64,000 nucleotides of DNA from positions 3,872,001 through 3,936,000 of the forward strand of contig NZ_CP017480.1 in the NCBI RefSeq assembly GCF_001887595.1, written 5' to 3'. Below, piece after piece: positions 1 through 8,697 of the stretch. Position 1 is the first letter of the stretch. Each line of letters opens with the position of its first letter. Source of the stretch: Luteibacter rhizovicinus DSM 16549 (GTDB taxonomy: Bacteria > Pseudomonadota > Gammaproteobacteria > Xanthomonadales > Rhodanobacteraceae). Below the pieces are notes generated by a model. It was not told the DNA's origin, did not search any database, and saw only the letters and a list, made by a program, of their open reading frames with translations. Both the position numbers and the translations under genes were made by a program.

Positions 1-1
1 A

Positions 2-238
2 TCGGTGTTGAGAAGGTTGAAAGCCGACGTTGACGGAGACATCGAAGTCGCCGGACCGGACCTTGCGCACAGCCTGGGCAAGCTTGGTCTGATCGATGAG
101 TATCAACTGTATGTCCATCCCGTCGTGCTCGGTCACGGCAAGCCCTTATTTGCAGGCCCTCGGCCGCGACTCCGCTTGGTGGCCAACGAGATCATCGATG
201 GGGACGTGGTCCGGCTGACGTATGTTCCAGCTGGTTAA
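2..238 (+). CDS. RibD C-terminal/dihydrofolate reductase-like protein, 3' part only
   Basis: The reading frame is open from the left edge of the window, so only the last 78 or so codons are present. The stretch GDIEVAGPDLAHSL followed by a helix, LIDEYQLYVHPVVLGHGKPLF and a strand-rich tail is the usual C-terminal pattern of small dihydrofolate reductase-like proteins of the RibD_C family (YyaP/YwjB type). These are probably NADPH-dependent reductases, and most have no assigned substrate. The GTG at position 5 lies inside the conserved domain and is unlikely to be the true start. The family assignment is fairly safe; the substrate is unknown. Confidence 0.75.
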   Translation, partial: SVLRRLKADVDGDIEVAGPDLAHSLGKLGLIDEYQLYVHPVVLGHGKPLFAGPRPRLRLVANEIIDGDVVRLTYVPAG

Positions 239-320
239 CCCACTGAATCTCCTGAAGTCATTGGTGGGACTGTCTCTGCAGCGCAACCTGTAATTGTGTA
301 GCACCGTGGCACGAGAGTAA

Positions 321-344
321 GTTACGCCTAACGTTACGCCTAAC
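321..344. repeat. Two perfect tandem copies of a 12-base repeat
   Basis: GTTACGCCTAAC occurs twice head to tail at 321-332 and 333-344. The junction forms the palindrome TAACGTTA. The pair lies 28 bases upstream of the start codon at 373, where a promoter or operator would be expected. Function unknown. Confidence 0.6.
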
Positions 345-372
345 AGCATCCAGAGACGGATCAGGTCCACCT

Positions 373-975
373 ATGCCACCCACCAAGCAAGTCAGTACTG
401 GAGCGGAACGCCAGAAAGCGTTTCGTGACCGGATGACACGGATGGGCATGATGATCCCCAGGATCTACATGACCGAGGGCGAGCAGGGACTGGTCAGGGA
501 GTTCCTGCAACATCACCGCAATGAGCGCACCGATCAGCTGATCGGTGGGATGGATTTGCAGGCCATGAGCCAGAAATGGACGACGCAGCGTTTGTTCGAT
601 GCGTTGCAGGAGCACGCCGGTCGCCAGCAGCAGTTGTCACGCGTATGGCTTCAGGCCACACCCGCGTCGATCGAGCTTGCGCTGGCCAGCTACGGCGACC
701 AGCCGGTGCACCTGGTGGTGACCGACTATGAGATTCGCATGACGACCCCGCTGTGCGACCAGCATGCGGTGCGGGATCCTTTGCGTTTCAACGAGGCTTG
801 TCTGCGCCTGGGCCCGAACATGCCGCTGTCGAACGTCGGCCTGGTCGGGTCGCATTACATCTTGTTTGGTCAGCTGTCCGCGCATTCGCCGCTGGCGAAT
901 ATTGTCGAGGAACTCGACGTCATGGGCCGTAACGTGATCGATGCACAGGCCGAGCTCTCCCACCTGATCGGGTAA
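373..975 (+). CDS. YjfI-like (DUF2170) protein with an extended N-terminus
   Basis: 200 residues. The C-terminal half (about 95-200) resembles the DUF2170/YjfI family: a FNEACLRLGPNMPLSNVGL segment, then YILFGQLSAHSPLANIVEEL and a final helix. Residues 8-45 (AERQKAFRDRMTRMG, then a short strand and helix) look like the small ribbon-helix-helix-like N-termini of some antitoxin-type proteins. This could make it DNA-binding, but that is inference. Enterobacterial yjfI sits in an operon with a PspA-like protein and other envelope-stress genes. Here the next gene on the same strand, 166 bases on, is an SPFH protein, so a membrane-stress role is plausible. No enzymatic motif is visible. Confidence 0.55.
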   Translation: MPPTKQVSTGAERQKAFRDRMTRMGMMIPRIYMTEGEQGLVREFLQHHRNERTDQLIGGMDLQAMSQKWTTQRLFDALQEHAGRQQQLSRVWLQATPASIELALASYGDQPVHLVVTDYEIRMTTPLCDQHAVRDPLRFNEACLRLGPNMPLSNVGLVGSHYILFGQLSAHSPLANIVEELDVMGRNVIDAQAELSHLIG

Positions 976-1141
976 GGAAGACAGCCCAACCCCTCTCGAA
1001 TCATTTCTCTCTGCGCTGCGCAGCGGTGTCGGCCGCCTGCGCGTCGCGTTTCGTGTTGTTTCCGATGGTGTCGCTTCTTGATGTGCCGCGTTAATCCCCC
1101 GGTAATGAGCCGGGCTCTTCTACCTACAAGGACATTCAGCC

Positions 1142-3133
1142 ATGACCTGGCTTATTGCTATCGCAGTCGCCGTTGTCGTACTGATCGTGCTCGTCGTTTT
1201 ATCCAATGTCATCGTCTACATCCCCAACGACCGCGTCGGCGTGGTCGAGCGCCTGTGGGGTGCCCGTTCGGTCAGTCGTGGACTGATCGCGCTCGATGGC
1301 GAGGTCGGCTATCAGCCGACGGTATTGCGTGGTGGTTTGCATTACTTCGTCCCGTTCCAGTATCGCGTTCACAAGGTCGACCTGGTGACCATTCCGCAGG
1401 GCGAGATCGGTTATGTGTTTGCGCGCGACGGTCATGACCTCGAGGAAGGCCAGGCCCTCGGTCGCACGATTTCGGAAGGCATCGAGGACGTCGCCGTGTT
1501 CTTGCGTGCGGGCGGCCAGAAGGGCCCACAACGCACGATTCTTCGCGAAGGTACTTATGCGTTCAACGTCGCGCAGTTCGCCATCATCACGGCATCGCGC
1601 GTGCACGGCCTCCTGCTGTCGGAAGAAGAGCGCGGCACCATCGATCACATGGGCAGCGTGTTGAAAGAACGCGGCGGCTTCTCGCCGGTGATCATCGGCG
1701 GTCGTCGCGAGAAAGCTTCGGCCGATGCCGACGACACGGCTAACGACATGCTTGGCGTAGTGACGGTACACGACGGCCCGGTGCTGCCGCCGGACGAAAT
1801 CGTTGCGCCGCGTGTGGGTCAGGACACCACTGACAAGAAGACTTTCCACAACAACTTCCAGAACATCGACGCCTTCCTGCGCGCCGGCGGTAATCGCGGT
1901 CGCCAGCATCAGGTGCTGGTGGAGGGTACGTATTACATCAATCGTCTGTTCGCGACGGTGGACTTCATCCCCAAGACCGTCGTGCCGGTCGGCTTCGTTG
2001 GCGTCGTCGTTTCGTATATCGGCAAAACGGGTACCGATCGCTCGGGCGAGGGCTATTCGCACGGCGAGCTGGTCGACAGTGCGTGCCGCGGTGTGTGGAA
2101 GGAGCCCTTGCTCCCGGGCAAGTACGCGTTCAATACCTACGCCGGCAAGATCCAGATGGTACCGACGACCAACTTCATCCTGAAGTGGACGCCGGAGGTC
2201 ACCAACGTGCACAAGTTCGACGAGAACCTTTCCGAGGTGTCGTTGATCACCAAGGACGCCTTCGAGCCGCTGCTGCCGCTGTCGGTGGTTGTCCACATCG
2301 ACTACCGCAAGGCACCGCTGGTGGTGCAGCGCTTCGGTGACATCAAGCGCCTGGTCGACCAGACGCTGGACCCGATGGTCAGTGCCTATTTCAAGAACAT
2401 CGGCCAGACGCGCACCCTGATCCAGCTGATCCAGAATCGTGCGGATATCCAGCAGGTCGCCAGCGTCGAGATGATGGAACGCTTCGCCGCCTATAACCTG
2501 GAACTGCAGGAGGTGCTGATCGGCACGCCGCATGGAAGCACCGGAAACGCGTCGGGCACGCGCATCGATACGCTTCTGAACCAGCTGCGTGATCGCCAGG
2601 TGGCCATCGAACAGGTGGCCACGTTCGAACTGCAGGAGCAGTCGGCGGTGAAAGAGCGCTCGCTGCGAGAAGCTCGCGCCAAGACGGACATCCAGGCGGA
2701 GCTGACCAACTCGGCGATCCACATCGATATCAAGAAGAACGTCGGTGACGCGAACGTGGTCGAGGCGACCAAGCGTGCGAACGTGATTGGCATCGACGCG
2801 GACGCCGAACGTCGTCGACTGACGGCCGAGGGTGATGGCCGTGCCTCGGCGATCGCCGCGGTGGGTAAGGCCGAAGCGGAGGCGATCCAGGCGAAGTCTG
2901 CAGCATTGACGGGCGAGGGTGCTCGTTTGCAGCTGATCAATACGCTGGGTGCGCAGTTTGCCGAGGCGATTCGCGACGGACATATCGCCATCGTGCCGAA
3001 GATCTCACTGGGCGGTGGCGACGCGGGTGGCAATGGCTTGTCGTCGCTGATCCAGCTGGCGAGCTCGTTGTTGGCTGAGCGCGCGGATGCGGGGTTGTCT
3101 GAGGGGAAGGCGTTGCAGGCCTCGCAGGGATAA
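1142..3133 (+). CDS. SPFH/Band 7 (flotillin-like) membrane protein
   Basis: 663 residues. One hydrophobic N-terminal segment (about 3-27) is followed directly by IPNDRVGVVERLWG, the usual entry to an SPFH domain. A repeated pattern ('DAFLRAGG..' near 245 and 'VFLRAGGQ..' near 120) suggests internally related blocks. Residues about 470-620 are rich in Ala, Glu, Lys and Arg and should form the long coiled coil of flotillins, including EAEAIQAKSAALTGEGARLQ. The C-terminus is Gly-rich and then helical. Such proteins scaffold membrane microdomains. The start has AAGGA ten bases upstream. It follows the YjfI-like gene on the same strand. Confidence 0.85.
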   Translation: MTWLIAIAVAVVVLIVLVVLSNVIVYIPNDRVGVVERLWGARSVSRGLIALDGEVGYQPTVLRGGLHYFVPFQYRVHKVDLVTIPQGEIGYVFARDGHDLEEGQALGRTISEGIEDVAVFLRAGGQKGPQRTILREGTYAFNVAQFAIITASRVHGLLLSEEERGTIDHMGSVLKERGGFSPVIIGGRREKASADADDTANDMLGVVTVHDGPVLPPDEIVAPRVGQDTTDKKTFHNNFQNIDAFLRAGGNRGRQHQVLVEGTYYINRLFATVDFIPKTVVPVGFVGVVVSYIGKTGTDRSGEGYSHGELVDSACRGVWKEPLLPGKYAFNTYAGKIQMVPTTNFILKWTPEVTNVHKFDENLSEVSLITKDAFEPLLPLSVVVHIDYRKAPLVVQRFGDIKRLVDQTLDPMVSAYFKNIGQTRTLIQLIQNRADIQQVASVEMMERFAAYNLELQEVLIGTPHGSTGNASGTRIDTLLNQLRDRQVAIEQVATFELQEQSAVKERSLREARAKTDIQAELTNSAIHIDIKKNVGDANVVEATKRANVIGIDADAERRRLTAEGDGRASAIAAVGKAEAEAIQAKSAALTGEGARLQLINTLGAQFAEAIRDGHIAIVPKISLGGGDAGGNGLSSLIQLASSLLAERADAGLSEGKALQASQG

Positions 3134-3171
3134 GGTGACCGGGGCCCGCTTCGGCGGCCACGGTGATCCTC

Positions 3172-3212
3172 ACCTCGTGCGCGTCAGCCTATGCTGCTGG
3201 CGCGCACGAGGT
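3172..3212. terminator. Large stem-loop between convergent genes, possible bidirectional terminator
   Basis: ACCTCGTGCGCG at 3172-3183 pairs perfectly with CGCGCACGAGGT at 3201-3212, and the loop contains a second small stem, CAGC/GCTG. It lies between the ends of the SPFH gene and the convergent secreted-protein gene. Neither side has a U tract, so intrinsic termination is not certain. A transcript-end stabilising element is the alternative. Confidence 0.5.
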
Positions 3213-3239
3213 CCTGCCGTAACGGGGACCTTTCAGAAA

Positions 3240-3749
3240 CTACGGCTCGAAGCGTTCAGCAACCGCCACCGCACACGCCGTCTGCAACAAATTCCCCACC
3301 GGATCGAAGAACTCGACGGTAGCCTTCGGCACGGCCAGCTTGTCCTGTCCCGGCCCCATGGTGATGGTCTGGCTGATCTTCTGCGATTTGACCAGCGCGC
3401 CATTCATCGTGATGAAGGCCATGGATGCCGCCGTGTACTCGCCCTTGTGCTTGCCGCGACTCCACACGCCGTGTCCCGGACCACGCTCAGCGGGGTAGAA
3501 CATGGAATTGGCCGTGGTTTCGGTCATCGTTCCGCCGTCCGCGAAGGTCAGCAGGGATTGGAATGGCGCGCCGATCGGTGCGCCCGATTGGCAATTACGC
3601 AGGGTGATCTGGAACTGCCACGTTCCGGACAGGTCGCTCGAGTCGCCTCGGTCATCCGAGTCGTGGGCCGTCACGGCTGAGGTGCATGCAAGCGCGCACA
3701 GGCCGATCAGCGTCAACGCTGCCGGCAGCATTCGAAGTTTCGCGTTCAT
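3240..3749 (-). CDS. Small secreted protein of unknown function
   Basis: 169 residues from the ATG at 3749, chosen because GGAG stands seven bases before it; a longer reading from 3791 has no such support. Residues 1-28 form a Sec signal peptide ending near TSAVTAHD. The mature part begins with a short Asp/Ser-rich linker, then SGTWQFQITLRNC, and is mostly beta strand with two cysteines far apart (RNC and QTAC) that could form a disulphide. It is divergent from a TetR gene, with an inverted repeat in the gap, so it may be under that regulator. I do not recognise a named family. Confidence 0.7.
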   Translation of the reverse strand: MNAKLRMLPAALTLIGLCALACTSAVTAHDSDDRGDSSDLSGTWQFQITLRNCQSGAPIGAPFQSLLTFADGGTMTETTANSMFYPAERGPGHGVWSRGKHKGEYTAASMAFITMNGALVKSQKISQTITMGPGQDKLAVPKATVEFFDPVGNLLQTACAVAVAERFEP

Positions 3750-3853
3750 GATGTTTCTCCACTGAATGATTTCAACGGAGCGAGAACCCACCCTGTGCCG
3801 ACTGATCCGCGGCGTTACTTGCCCTGGCTTCCTGCCATTTATGACAACCTAGT

Positions 3854-3883
3854 GTCTTTATGGCACTCTTGTGCCACAAACAC
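3854..3883. promoter_or_regulatory. Inverted repeat, candidate TetR operator
   Basis: TGGCAC (3861-3866) and GTGCCA (3871-3876) form a perfect inverted repeat around TCTT. Pairing continues outward with TTT/AAA and GT/AC, giving 11 of 13 matching positions per arm over 30 bases. It lies 18 bases before the TetR start codon and between the two divergent genes, a typical autoregulatory site. Confidence 0.6.
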
Positions 3884-3901
3884 TAATGCTAGAGTTTCGC
3901 C

Positions 3902-4591
3902 ATGTCAATCTCCCCAACGAACGATTTTTCGGCGGCCGGACTGGAGAAGGGGCGTAGCAGCCAAAAGCTCCGCACCCGTCGTGCGCTGCTGGAAACCGCG
4001 GCGGCCATGATTTCGAAAGGTCAACGTCCCACCGTGACGGAAGTCGCCGATGCCGCCGCGATTTCCCGGCGCACGGCGTATCGCTACTTCCCCACGCAAG
4101 TGAAGCTCATGACGGAGGCGGCGCTGGAGGGCTTGCGGCCTGCCATGGAGGCAGCGCTCGAGTCCGCCCCTGCCGGTACGACCAGCGGTGCGGTCGAAGC
4201 GCGCGTGGATGCCCTGGTCGAACAGATGCAACGACTGGCCCTGGCCAATGAAGCCCTGCTGCGCACGATGATCCACGAAACGGTCCTGCATTCGCCGGAC
4301 GACAAGCAGCCCCCTCGGGGCACACGTCGGGTCGAGTGGATCGACGCGGCCGTGAATCCTTTGCGTACGCGCCTGGGACCTGCCGCTTATTCGCGCCTTG
4401 TGTCGGCATTGGCCCTGACGACGGGTATCGAGGCCATCCTGGTGCTGCGCGACATTCGTGGGTTGTCGGCGACGCAAGCCGTGCAGGTCAGTCACTGGAT
4501 GGCGCGTGCCTTGCTCAAGCAAAGCCTCGCCGACCGCGATGCCGAAAGGCGCAAGGCGCGCGATAAGCGGCGTAAGGTAGATGGGGTGTAA
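3902..4591 (+). CDS. TetR/AcrR family transcriptional regulator
   Basis: 229 residues. The N-terminal helix-turn-helix is clear at about 38-70 (ISKGQRPTVTEVADAAAISRRTAYRYF), typical TetR. The remaining 150 residues are an all-helical ligand-binding domain without a recognisable ligand motif. The basic C-terminus (RRKARDKRRK) is unusual but short. It is divergent from the secreted protein at 3240-3749 and followed, after a 25-base gap, by a secreted NTF2-like protein. An inverted repeat in the divergent promoter is the likely operator, so repression of both directions is a reasonable inference. Confidence 0.85.
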   Translation: MSISPTNDFSAAGLEKGRSSQKLRTRRALLETAAAMISKGQRPTVTEVADAAAISRRTAYRYFPTQVKLMTEAALEGLRPAMEAALESAPAGTTSGAVEARVDALVEQMQRLALANEALLRTMIHETVLHSPDDKQPPRGTRRVEWIDAAVNPLRTRLGPAAYSRLVSALALTTGIEAILVLRDIRGLSATQAVQVSHWMARALLKQSLADRDAERRKARDKRRKVDGV

Positions 4592-4616
4592 TCAACGGGT
4601 TATCGGGAGATCACTC

Positions 4617-5129
4617 ATGACAAGCAGGTTCTTGTTTTCCATCGCCGCTGCAGGCGCCATGGTTTTCGCCACACCGGGGCACGCCGATGCACTGGCCGAG
4701 AAACCGCTACGGGCTTCACTCGACCGTCTGGCGAACGCGTGGAATACGAGCGATGGCGCCATGTGGGCTCATGAGTATTGGCCCGAGGGCGAGCTGGTCA
4801 ATATCCTCGGCGGGGTGATGCCCAACGCCGAGGCTATTCGCGAACGCCACACCGCCGTGCTGGAGGGCCCCTTCAAGGGCAGTCACTTCGAAAGTACGGT
4901 GCGGCGCATCCAGTTCCTCGATCCGGACGTGGCGATCGTCGATACCGATATACGCGTGACGCACTTCCGGGCTTTGCCACCTGGTGCGGTCGCCACATCG
5001 CCGGGTGTGCTGCTGACCCGCATGAAGCATGTCTATCAACGCCGCGACGGCACGTGGCGCATCATCGCCTCGCAGAACACCGCCGTGCTACCGACGGTGG
5101 ACGCGCCGCTTACTTCCGGGCCTGGGTAG
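4617..5129 (+). CDS. Secreted SnoaL/DUF4440-like (NTF2 fold) protein
   Basis: 170 residues from ATG 4617, preceded by GGGAGA; an upstream ATG at 4581 would lie inside the tetR gene and has no good ribosome site. Residues 1-23 form a signal peptide ending in GHA. The mature protein follows the SgcJ/EcaC-type NTF2 fold: helix with RLANAWNTSDGAMWAHEYW, then AIRERHTAVLEGPFKGS, then strands ending in QRRDGTWRIIASQNTAV. Such proteins are small-molecule binding or isomerase-like, with substrate unknown. It is probably co-transcribed with the TetR gene. Its last 20 bases overlap the end of the convergent PfpI gene. Confidence 0.75.
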   Translation: MTSRFLFSIAAAGAMVFATPGHADALAEKPLRASLDRLANAWNTSDGAMWAHEYWPEGELVNILGGVMPNAEAIRERHTAVLEGPFKGSHFESTVRRIQFLDPDVAIVDTDIRVTHFRALPPGAVATSPGVLLTRMKHVYQRRDGTWRIIASQNTAVLPTVDAPLTSGPG

Positions 5130-6111
5130 TACCTGGAGCGGCTAACAGCAGCATATCGAGATCGTAGTGCGACACATCCGCACCCGGTCGCGTGGCAAAG
5201 CTCAGCGTGACGTCACGGTTCTCCTGCCGACTGGTCCAGCGATGCGGACCGGCGGCTTTCCAGAGACCAGTCTTCCGCACACCGACATCGAGACGGTCGA
5301 GCATCTCGGCAGCGGGCGTCGCCGTCTGTACGTGGTAATGCGTCTCCCACTTGTCCAGATCGCCCACGGACACATACTCGTCGAACTTCGCGTCCTTCGG
5401 CCAGTCGACACCGGCCTGTACCTGCTGCTTGGTCAGATAACGATCGGCCAGACGCGAGCGGACGAAGCCACCGTCGGGCTTCCAGTCGTACTCCAGCCGC
5501 AGGGCGACCGTGCGCGCTTCGTCGGTCCCGCGGACCTTCGCGACGACATGGAGCGCGGCGTCGATGCCTGAGGAGAGGCCGGCTGACGTCACCAGCTTGC
5601 CGTTATCGGCCCAACGCACGTCGCGAATCACCTGGATCTTCGGGAAGGCCTTCGCCAGTTCGTCGATCCGTGGCGTGAACGTGGTCGCCTTGTCACCATC
5701 GAGCAGTCCTGTGGCGCCGAGGATGAAGGCGCCGGTGCAGATCGAAAGCACTTGTTTCGCCGATACCGAGCGCTGGCGGATGAAGTCGAGAATGCGCGGA
5801 TCACGCTGCGCGTCGGCGACATCGCCACCCGGAATCATCAATACGTCGAACGGTGGGGCGTTCGCAAAGCTCGCGTCCGGCGTGACTTTCAGTCCCATCG
5901 CCGTGGTGACCGGCTTGCCGTCCGGCGACACCGTGACCACGCCAAAACCGGCATTGCCAAAGACTTCGTAAGGTCCTGCGAAGTCGATGATCTGCACGCC
6001 GTCGAACATGACGATGCCTACGCGAACCGGCGGGTCCGACATCGGCTCGTGGGCAGCGAATGCGGGCAGGGCAGACAACATGGCAACGAGCACCAGCAGA
6101 TAGCGACGCAT
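5110..6111 (-). CDS. Exported DJ-1/PfpI (GlxA-type) domain protein
   Basis: 333 residues. Residues 1-20 are a signal peptide (LPAFAA). The DJ-1/PfpI domain spans about 28-215, with IVMFDGVQIIDFAGPYEVF, MIPGGD and the nucleophile-elbow cysteine C125 in SICTGAFILG. In GlxA-type regulators this domain is followed by an AraC DNA-binding domain. Here there is none. Instead about 110 residues without DNA-binding character follow, so a periplasmic isomerase, hydratase or amidase-like role is more likely than regulation. The reaction cannot be read from the sequence. Confidence 0.8.
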   Translation of the reverse strand: MRRYLLVLVAMLSALPAFAAHEPMSDPPVRVGIVMFDGVQIIDFAGPYEVFGNAGFGVVTVSPDGKPVTTAMGLKVTPDASFANAPPFDVLMIPGGDVADAQRDPRILDFIRQRSVSAKQVLSICTGAFILGATGLLDGDKATTFTPRIDELAKAFPKIQVIRDVRWADNGKLVTSAGLSSGIDAALHVVAKVRGTDEARTVALRLEYDWKPDGGFVRSRLADRYLTKQQVQAGVDWPKDAKFDEYVSVGDLDKWETHYHVQTATPAAEMLDRLDVGVRKTGLWKAAGPHRWTSRQENRDVTLSFATRPGADVSHYDLDMLLLAAPGTTQARK

Positions 6112-6294
6112 GGGTGATTCCTTTCCCTAGGTGGTGCCGCACTTTAATGCATAGGACGAAACATCCGCGAGAGCCGAAACATTGGTGCGCAGCGGGCAAC
6201 ATCGTGAGCCCCCTCCGATGCCTACCGGGGCCTCCTGCCGAAACCTAGGATGGAACTCCATCCATTCCCACGCCGTGGTCAGCAGGAGAGCAAG

Positions 6295-7209
6295 ATGAGC
6301 GCAGTACACAGTCTTCCCCACACCGTCGAAGCCGCATCGGCCGACCTGGTTCCGTCGCGTTACGCCGTACGAATCGGCGAGATCGACGTCATGGTGATCA
6401 GCGATGGCGTTCTGCCCATCGGGTTCGAGACGATGTCGACCAATGTCGATCCCGCAGGGCGGACCGCCTGGCTGGACAACAGGCTCCTGCCGGAAACCTT
6501 CGACTGGGCCGTGAACGTCGTGGTTATTCGTAGCGGTGAACAAACGATCCTGGTCGACTCCGGCCTCGGCGGCGAATTCGAGGGCTTCCCGCGCGCCGGA
6601 CAGCTGGTCAAGCGACTGCAGGCAGCCGGGATCGCCCTCGACGCCCTGACCGACATCGTCCTCACCCATCTGCATATGGATCACGTGGGCGGCCTGCTCG
6701 GCGCAGGCGTGAAGGAAAAGCTGCGTCCGGACGTGCGCATCCATGTGGCAGCCGCCGAACTGGCTTTCTGGGAAGCGCCCGATTTCTCCCGAACGGTCAT
6801 GCCGTCGCCGATTCCGGACGTGCTTCGGGCGACCGCGAAGCAGTTCCTCGCCGATTATCGCAGCCGGATCCAGGCGTTCGACGACGAATACCAGGTCGCC
6901 CCGGGCGTCATGGCCCGCCGTACCGGTGGTCACACGCCCGGCCATTGCGTGGTTCGTGTCACCTCGGGAGGCGACGCACTGACGTTCGCCGGCGACGCTC
7001 TGTTCCCGGTCGCTTTCGATCACCCGGATTGGCAGAACGGTTTCGAGCACGATCCCGAAGAAGCGGTCAACGTCCGCCTCCGACTGTTCCGCGATCTGGC
7101 AGCGACCGGCGAACTGTTGGTAGCGACGCACCTGTCGTTCCCCTCGGTCGGTCGCGTGGCAGTCGACGGTGACGCGTTCCGTTGGGTGCCGGGTTACTGG
7201 GACTACTGA
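6295..7209 (+). CDS. MBL-fold metallo-hydrolase
   Basis: 304 residues from ATG 6295, which has GGAG eight bases before it; an in-frame ATG at 6250 lacks this. The metal-binding motif THLHMDH gives H125, H127, D129 and H130, with H213 (GGHTPGH), D234 (AGDALF) and H279 (THLSFP) completing a two-metal site. The layout resembles AHL-lactonase or MIM-type beta-lactamase-fold enzymes, but the substrate is open. There is no signal peptide, so the enzyme should be cytoplasmic. It is divergent from the PfpI gene and ends in a strong terminator hairpin. Confidence 0.85.
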   Translation: MSAVHSLPHTVEAASADLVPSRYAVRIGEIDVMVISDGVLPIGFETMSTNVDPAGRTAWLDNRLLPETFDWAVNVVVIRSGEQTILVDSGLGGEFEGFPRAGQLVKRLQAAGIALDALTDIVLTHLHMDHVGGLLGAGVKEKLRPDVRIHVAAAELAFWEAPDFSRTVMPSPIPDVLRATAKQFLADYRSRIQAFDDEYQVAPGVMARRTGGHTPGHCVVRVTSGGDALTFAGDALFPVAFDHPDWQNGFEHDPEEAVNVRLRLFRDLAATGELLVATHLSFPSVGRVAVDGDAFRWVPGYWDY

Positions 7210-7236
7210 GCACTTCCGGAGCGGCCTTCCGGGAAG

Positions 7237-7261
7237 GACGCGGCGTCTCGGACGCCGCGTC
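7237..7261 (+). terminator. Intrinsic terminator after the MBL gene
   Basis: GACGCGGCGTC and GACGCCGCGTC form an 11-base-pair perfect stem with a TCG loop, followed by the T-rich TTCGTTTG. It begins 28 bases after the MBL stop codon. Confidence 0.7.
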
Positions 7262-7398
7262 TTCGTTTGTCCGGCTGTCCGGCGAAGATTGTCCGCGGAC
7301 ACACCAAAGGTCACGTGGATCGGTATTAGGTGGCGTTGGTCTGGTTCTTGCTAAAGTCCCCGCACACGCAACGATTTGTGCGTGACGATAGGGATTTC

Positions 7399-8697
7399 AT
7401 GCTTGCCTACCACTTCAGGCTCGGACTGCGAAGCCTTCGCCGCAACCCGTTTCTCACGGTACTGATGGTGATAACCATCGGCATCGGTGTCGCCTCGTCC
7501 ATGACGACCTATGCGGTCTTCCGGGCGACGTCGAAGAATCCGATTCCAGCCAAATCGTCCCGCCTGTTCATTCCGCAGATCGACAGCTGGGGACAGACCG
7601 CCAGTGCCGGCGACGATGGCGAGCCGCCGGATATGATGAACTACACCGACGCGATGGCGTTGATGCGGGATCGTCGGGCACGATTCCAGACCGCCATGTA
7701 TCCGATCGATGTTTCGGTGATGCCCACACCGCAGTCACGCCTGCCTCTTCAGGTGAGCACGTACGCCACGTACGCGGGCACCTTTCCCATGTTCGACATA
7801 CCTTTCCTGTTCGGGAGTGCCTGGTCGTCGGCGGATGACCAGGCGCATGCCGAGGTCGCGGTCATCAGCCGGTCACTCAATAACACTTTGTTTGGCGGTG
7901 AGAACAGCGTCGGCAAAGCGCTCGTGCTCAATCACCACACTTACCGCATCGTTGGCGTGCGGGACAGCTGGAATCCCCAGCCACTTTTTTACGATGTGAA
8001 GATGCTTGGCGCTTTCGGCGAGGCGGCCCAGGTCTTCATTCCGTTTACGACGGCGATCGACGCCCGGATACCCACCGCCGGAGCCAACCTCTGCAAAACG
8101 AGTTCCGACAGCGGATGGGACACCTGGCTCGCATCCGACTGCACATGGATCTGGTTTTGGGTCGAACTACCGGATGAAAAAAGCGTGGCTGGCTATCGCA
8201 GCTATCTCGACGGCTACGCTGCGGAACAGAAGCGGGCAGGGCGTTTCCATTGGGCACCAAACACACGCCTTCGCGATGTCATGCAATGGCTCGACTACAA
8301 GCAGGTGGTTCCTGCGGAGTCGAGAATTTCGCTACTGATCTCCCTGGGCTTCCTGATCATTTGCCTGGTAAACACCGTGGGGCTGTTGTTAGCCAAGTTC
8401 ATGCGACGGGGGCCCGAGATCGCTGTTCGTCGAGCACTGGGCGCTCCCCGAAAGGCGATCCACGAACAATTTCTCATTGAGGCAGGGATGGTCGGATTGG
8501 CCGGCGGAATGCTAGGGCTTGTGTTGACAGGGGCTGGGATGACCGGCATCGGCCTGGTGTTTGAGCCGGCGATTGCACGTCTTGCCACATGGGATGTGTC
8601 GCTGGTCGCGCTGACGGTCGCCGCTGCGGTACTGGCCACGGTTCTGGCAGCGATCTATCCGGCCTGGCGTGCTGCTTCGGTAAAGCCAACGTGGTGA
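7399..8697 (+). CDS. MacB/FtsX-type ABC transporter permease (first of a pair)
   Basis: 432 residues from ATG 7399 (MLAYHFRLGLRSLRRNPFLT), the usual start of this family. One transmembrane segment near 22-42 is followed by a large periplasmic MacB_PCD-like region to about 320. Three transmembrane helices then carry the FtsX signature around KFMRRGPEIAVRRALGAPR. Such permeases work with an ATPase and often a periplasmic adaptor in lipoprotein, peptide or drug export. No ATPase gene lies beside it. The last four bases overlap the GTG start of the second permease, showing translational coupling. Confidence 0.85.
   Translation: MLAYHFRLGLRSLRRNPFLTVLMVITIGIGVASSMTTYAVFRATSKNPIPAKSSRLFIPQIDSWGQTASAGDDGEPPDMMNYTDAMALMRDRRARFQTAMYPIDVSVMPTPQSRLPLQVSTYATYAGTFPMFDIPFLFGSAWSSADDQAHAEVAVISRSLNNTLFGGENSVGKALVLNHHTYRIVGVRDSWNPQPLFYDVKMLGAFGEAAQVFIPFTTAIDARIPTAGANLCKTSSDSGWDTWLASDCTWIWFWVELPDEKSVAGYRSYLDGYAAEQKRAGRFHWAPNTRLRDVMQWLDYKQVVPAESRISLLISLGFLIICLVNTVGLLLAKFMRRGPEIAVRRALGAPRKAIHEQFLIEAGMVGLAGGMLGLVLTGAGMTGIGLVFEPAIARLATWDVSLVALTVAAAVLATVLAAIYPAWRAASVKPTW

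Noticed and set aside
1199..2983. 594-codon open frame antisense to the SPFH gene
   Set aside because: Arg/His-rich composition and no motif; shadow of the real gene.
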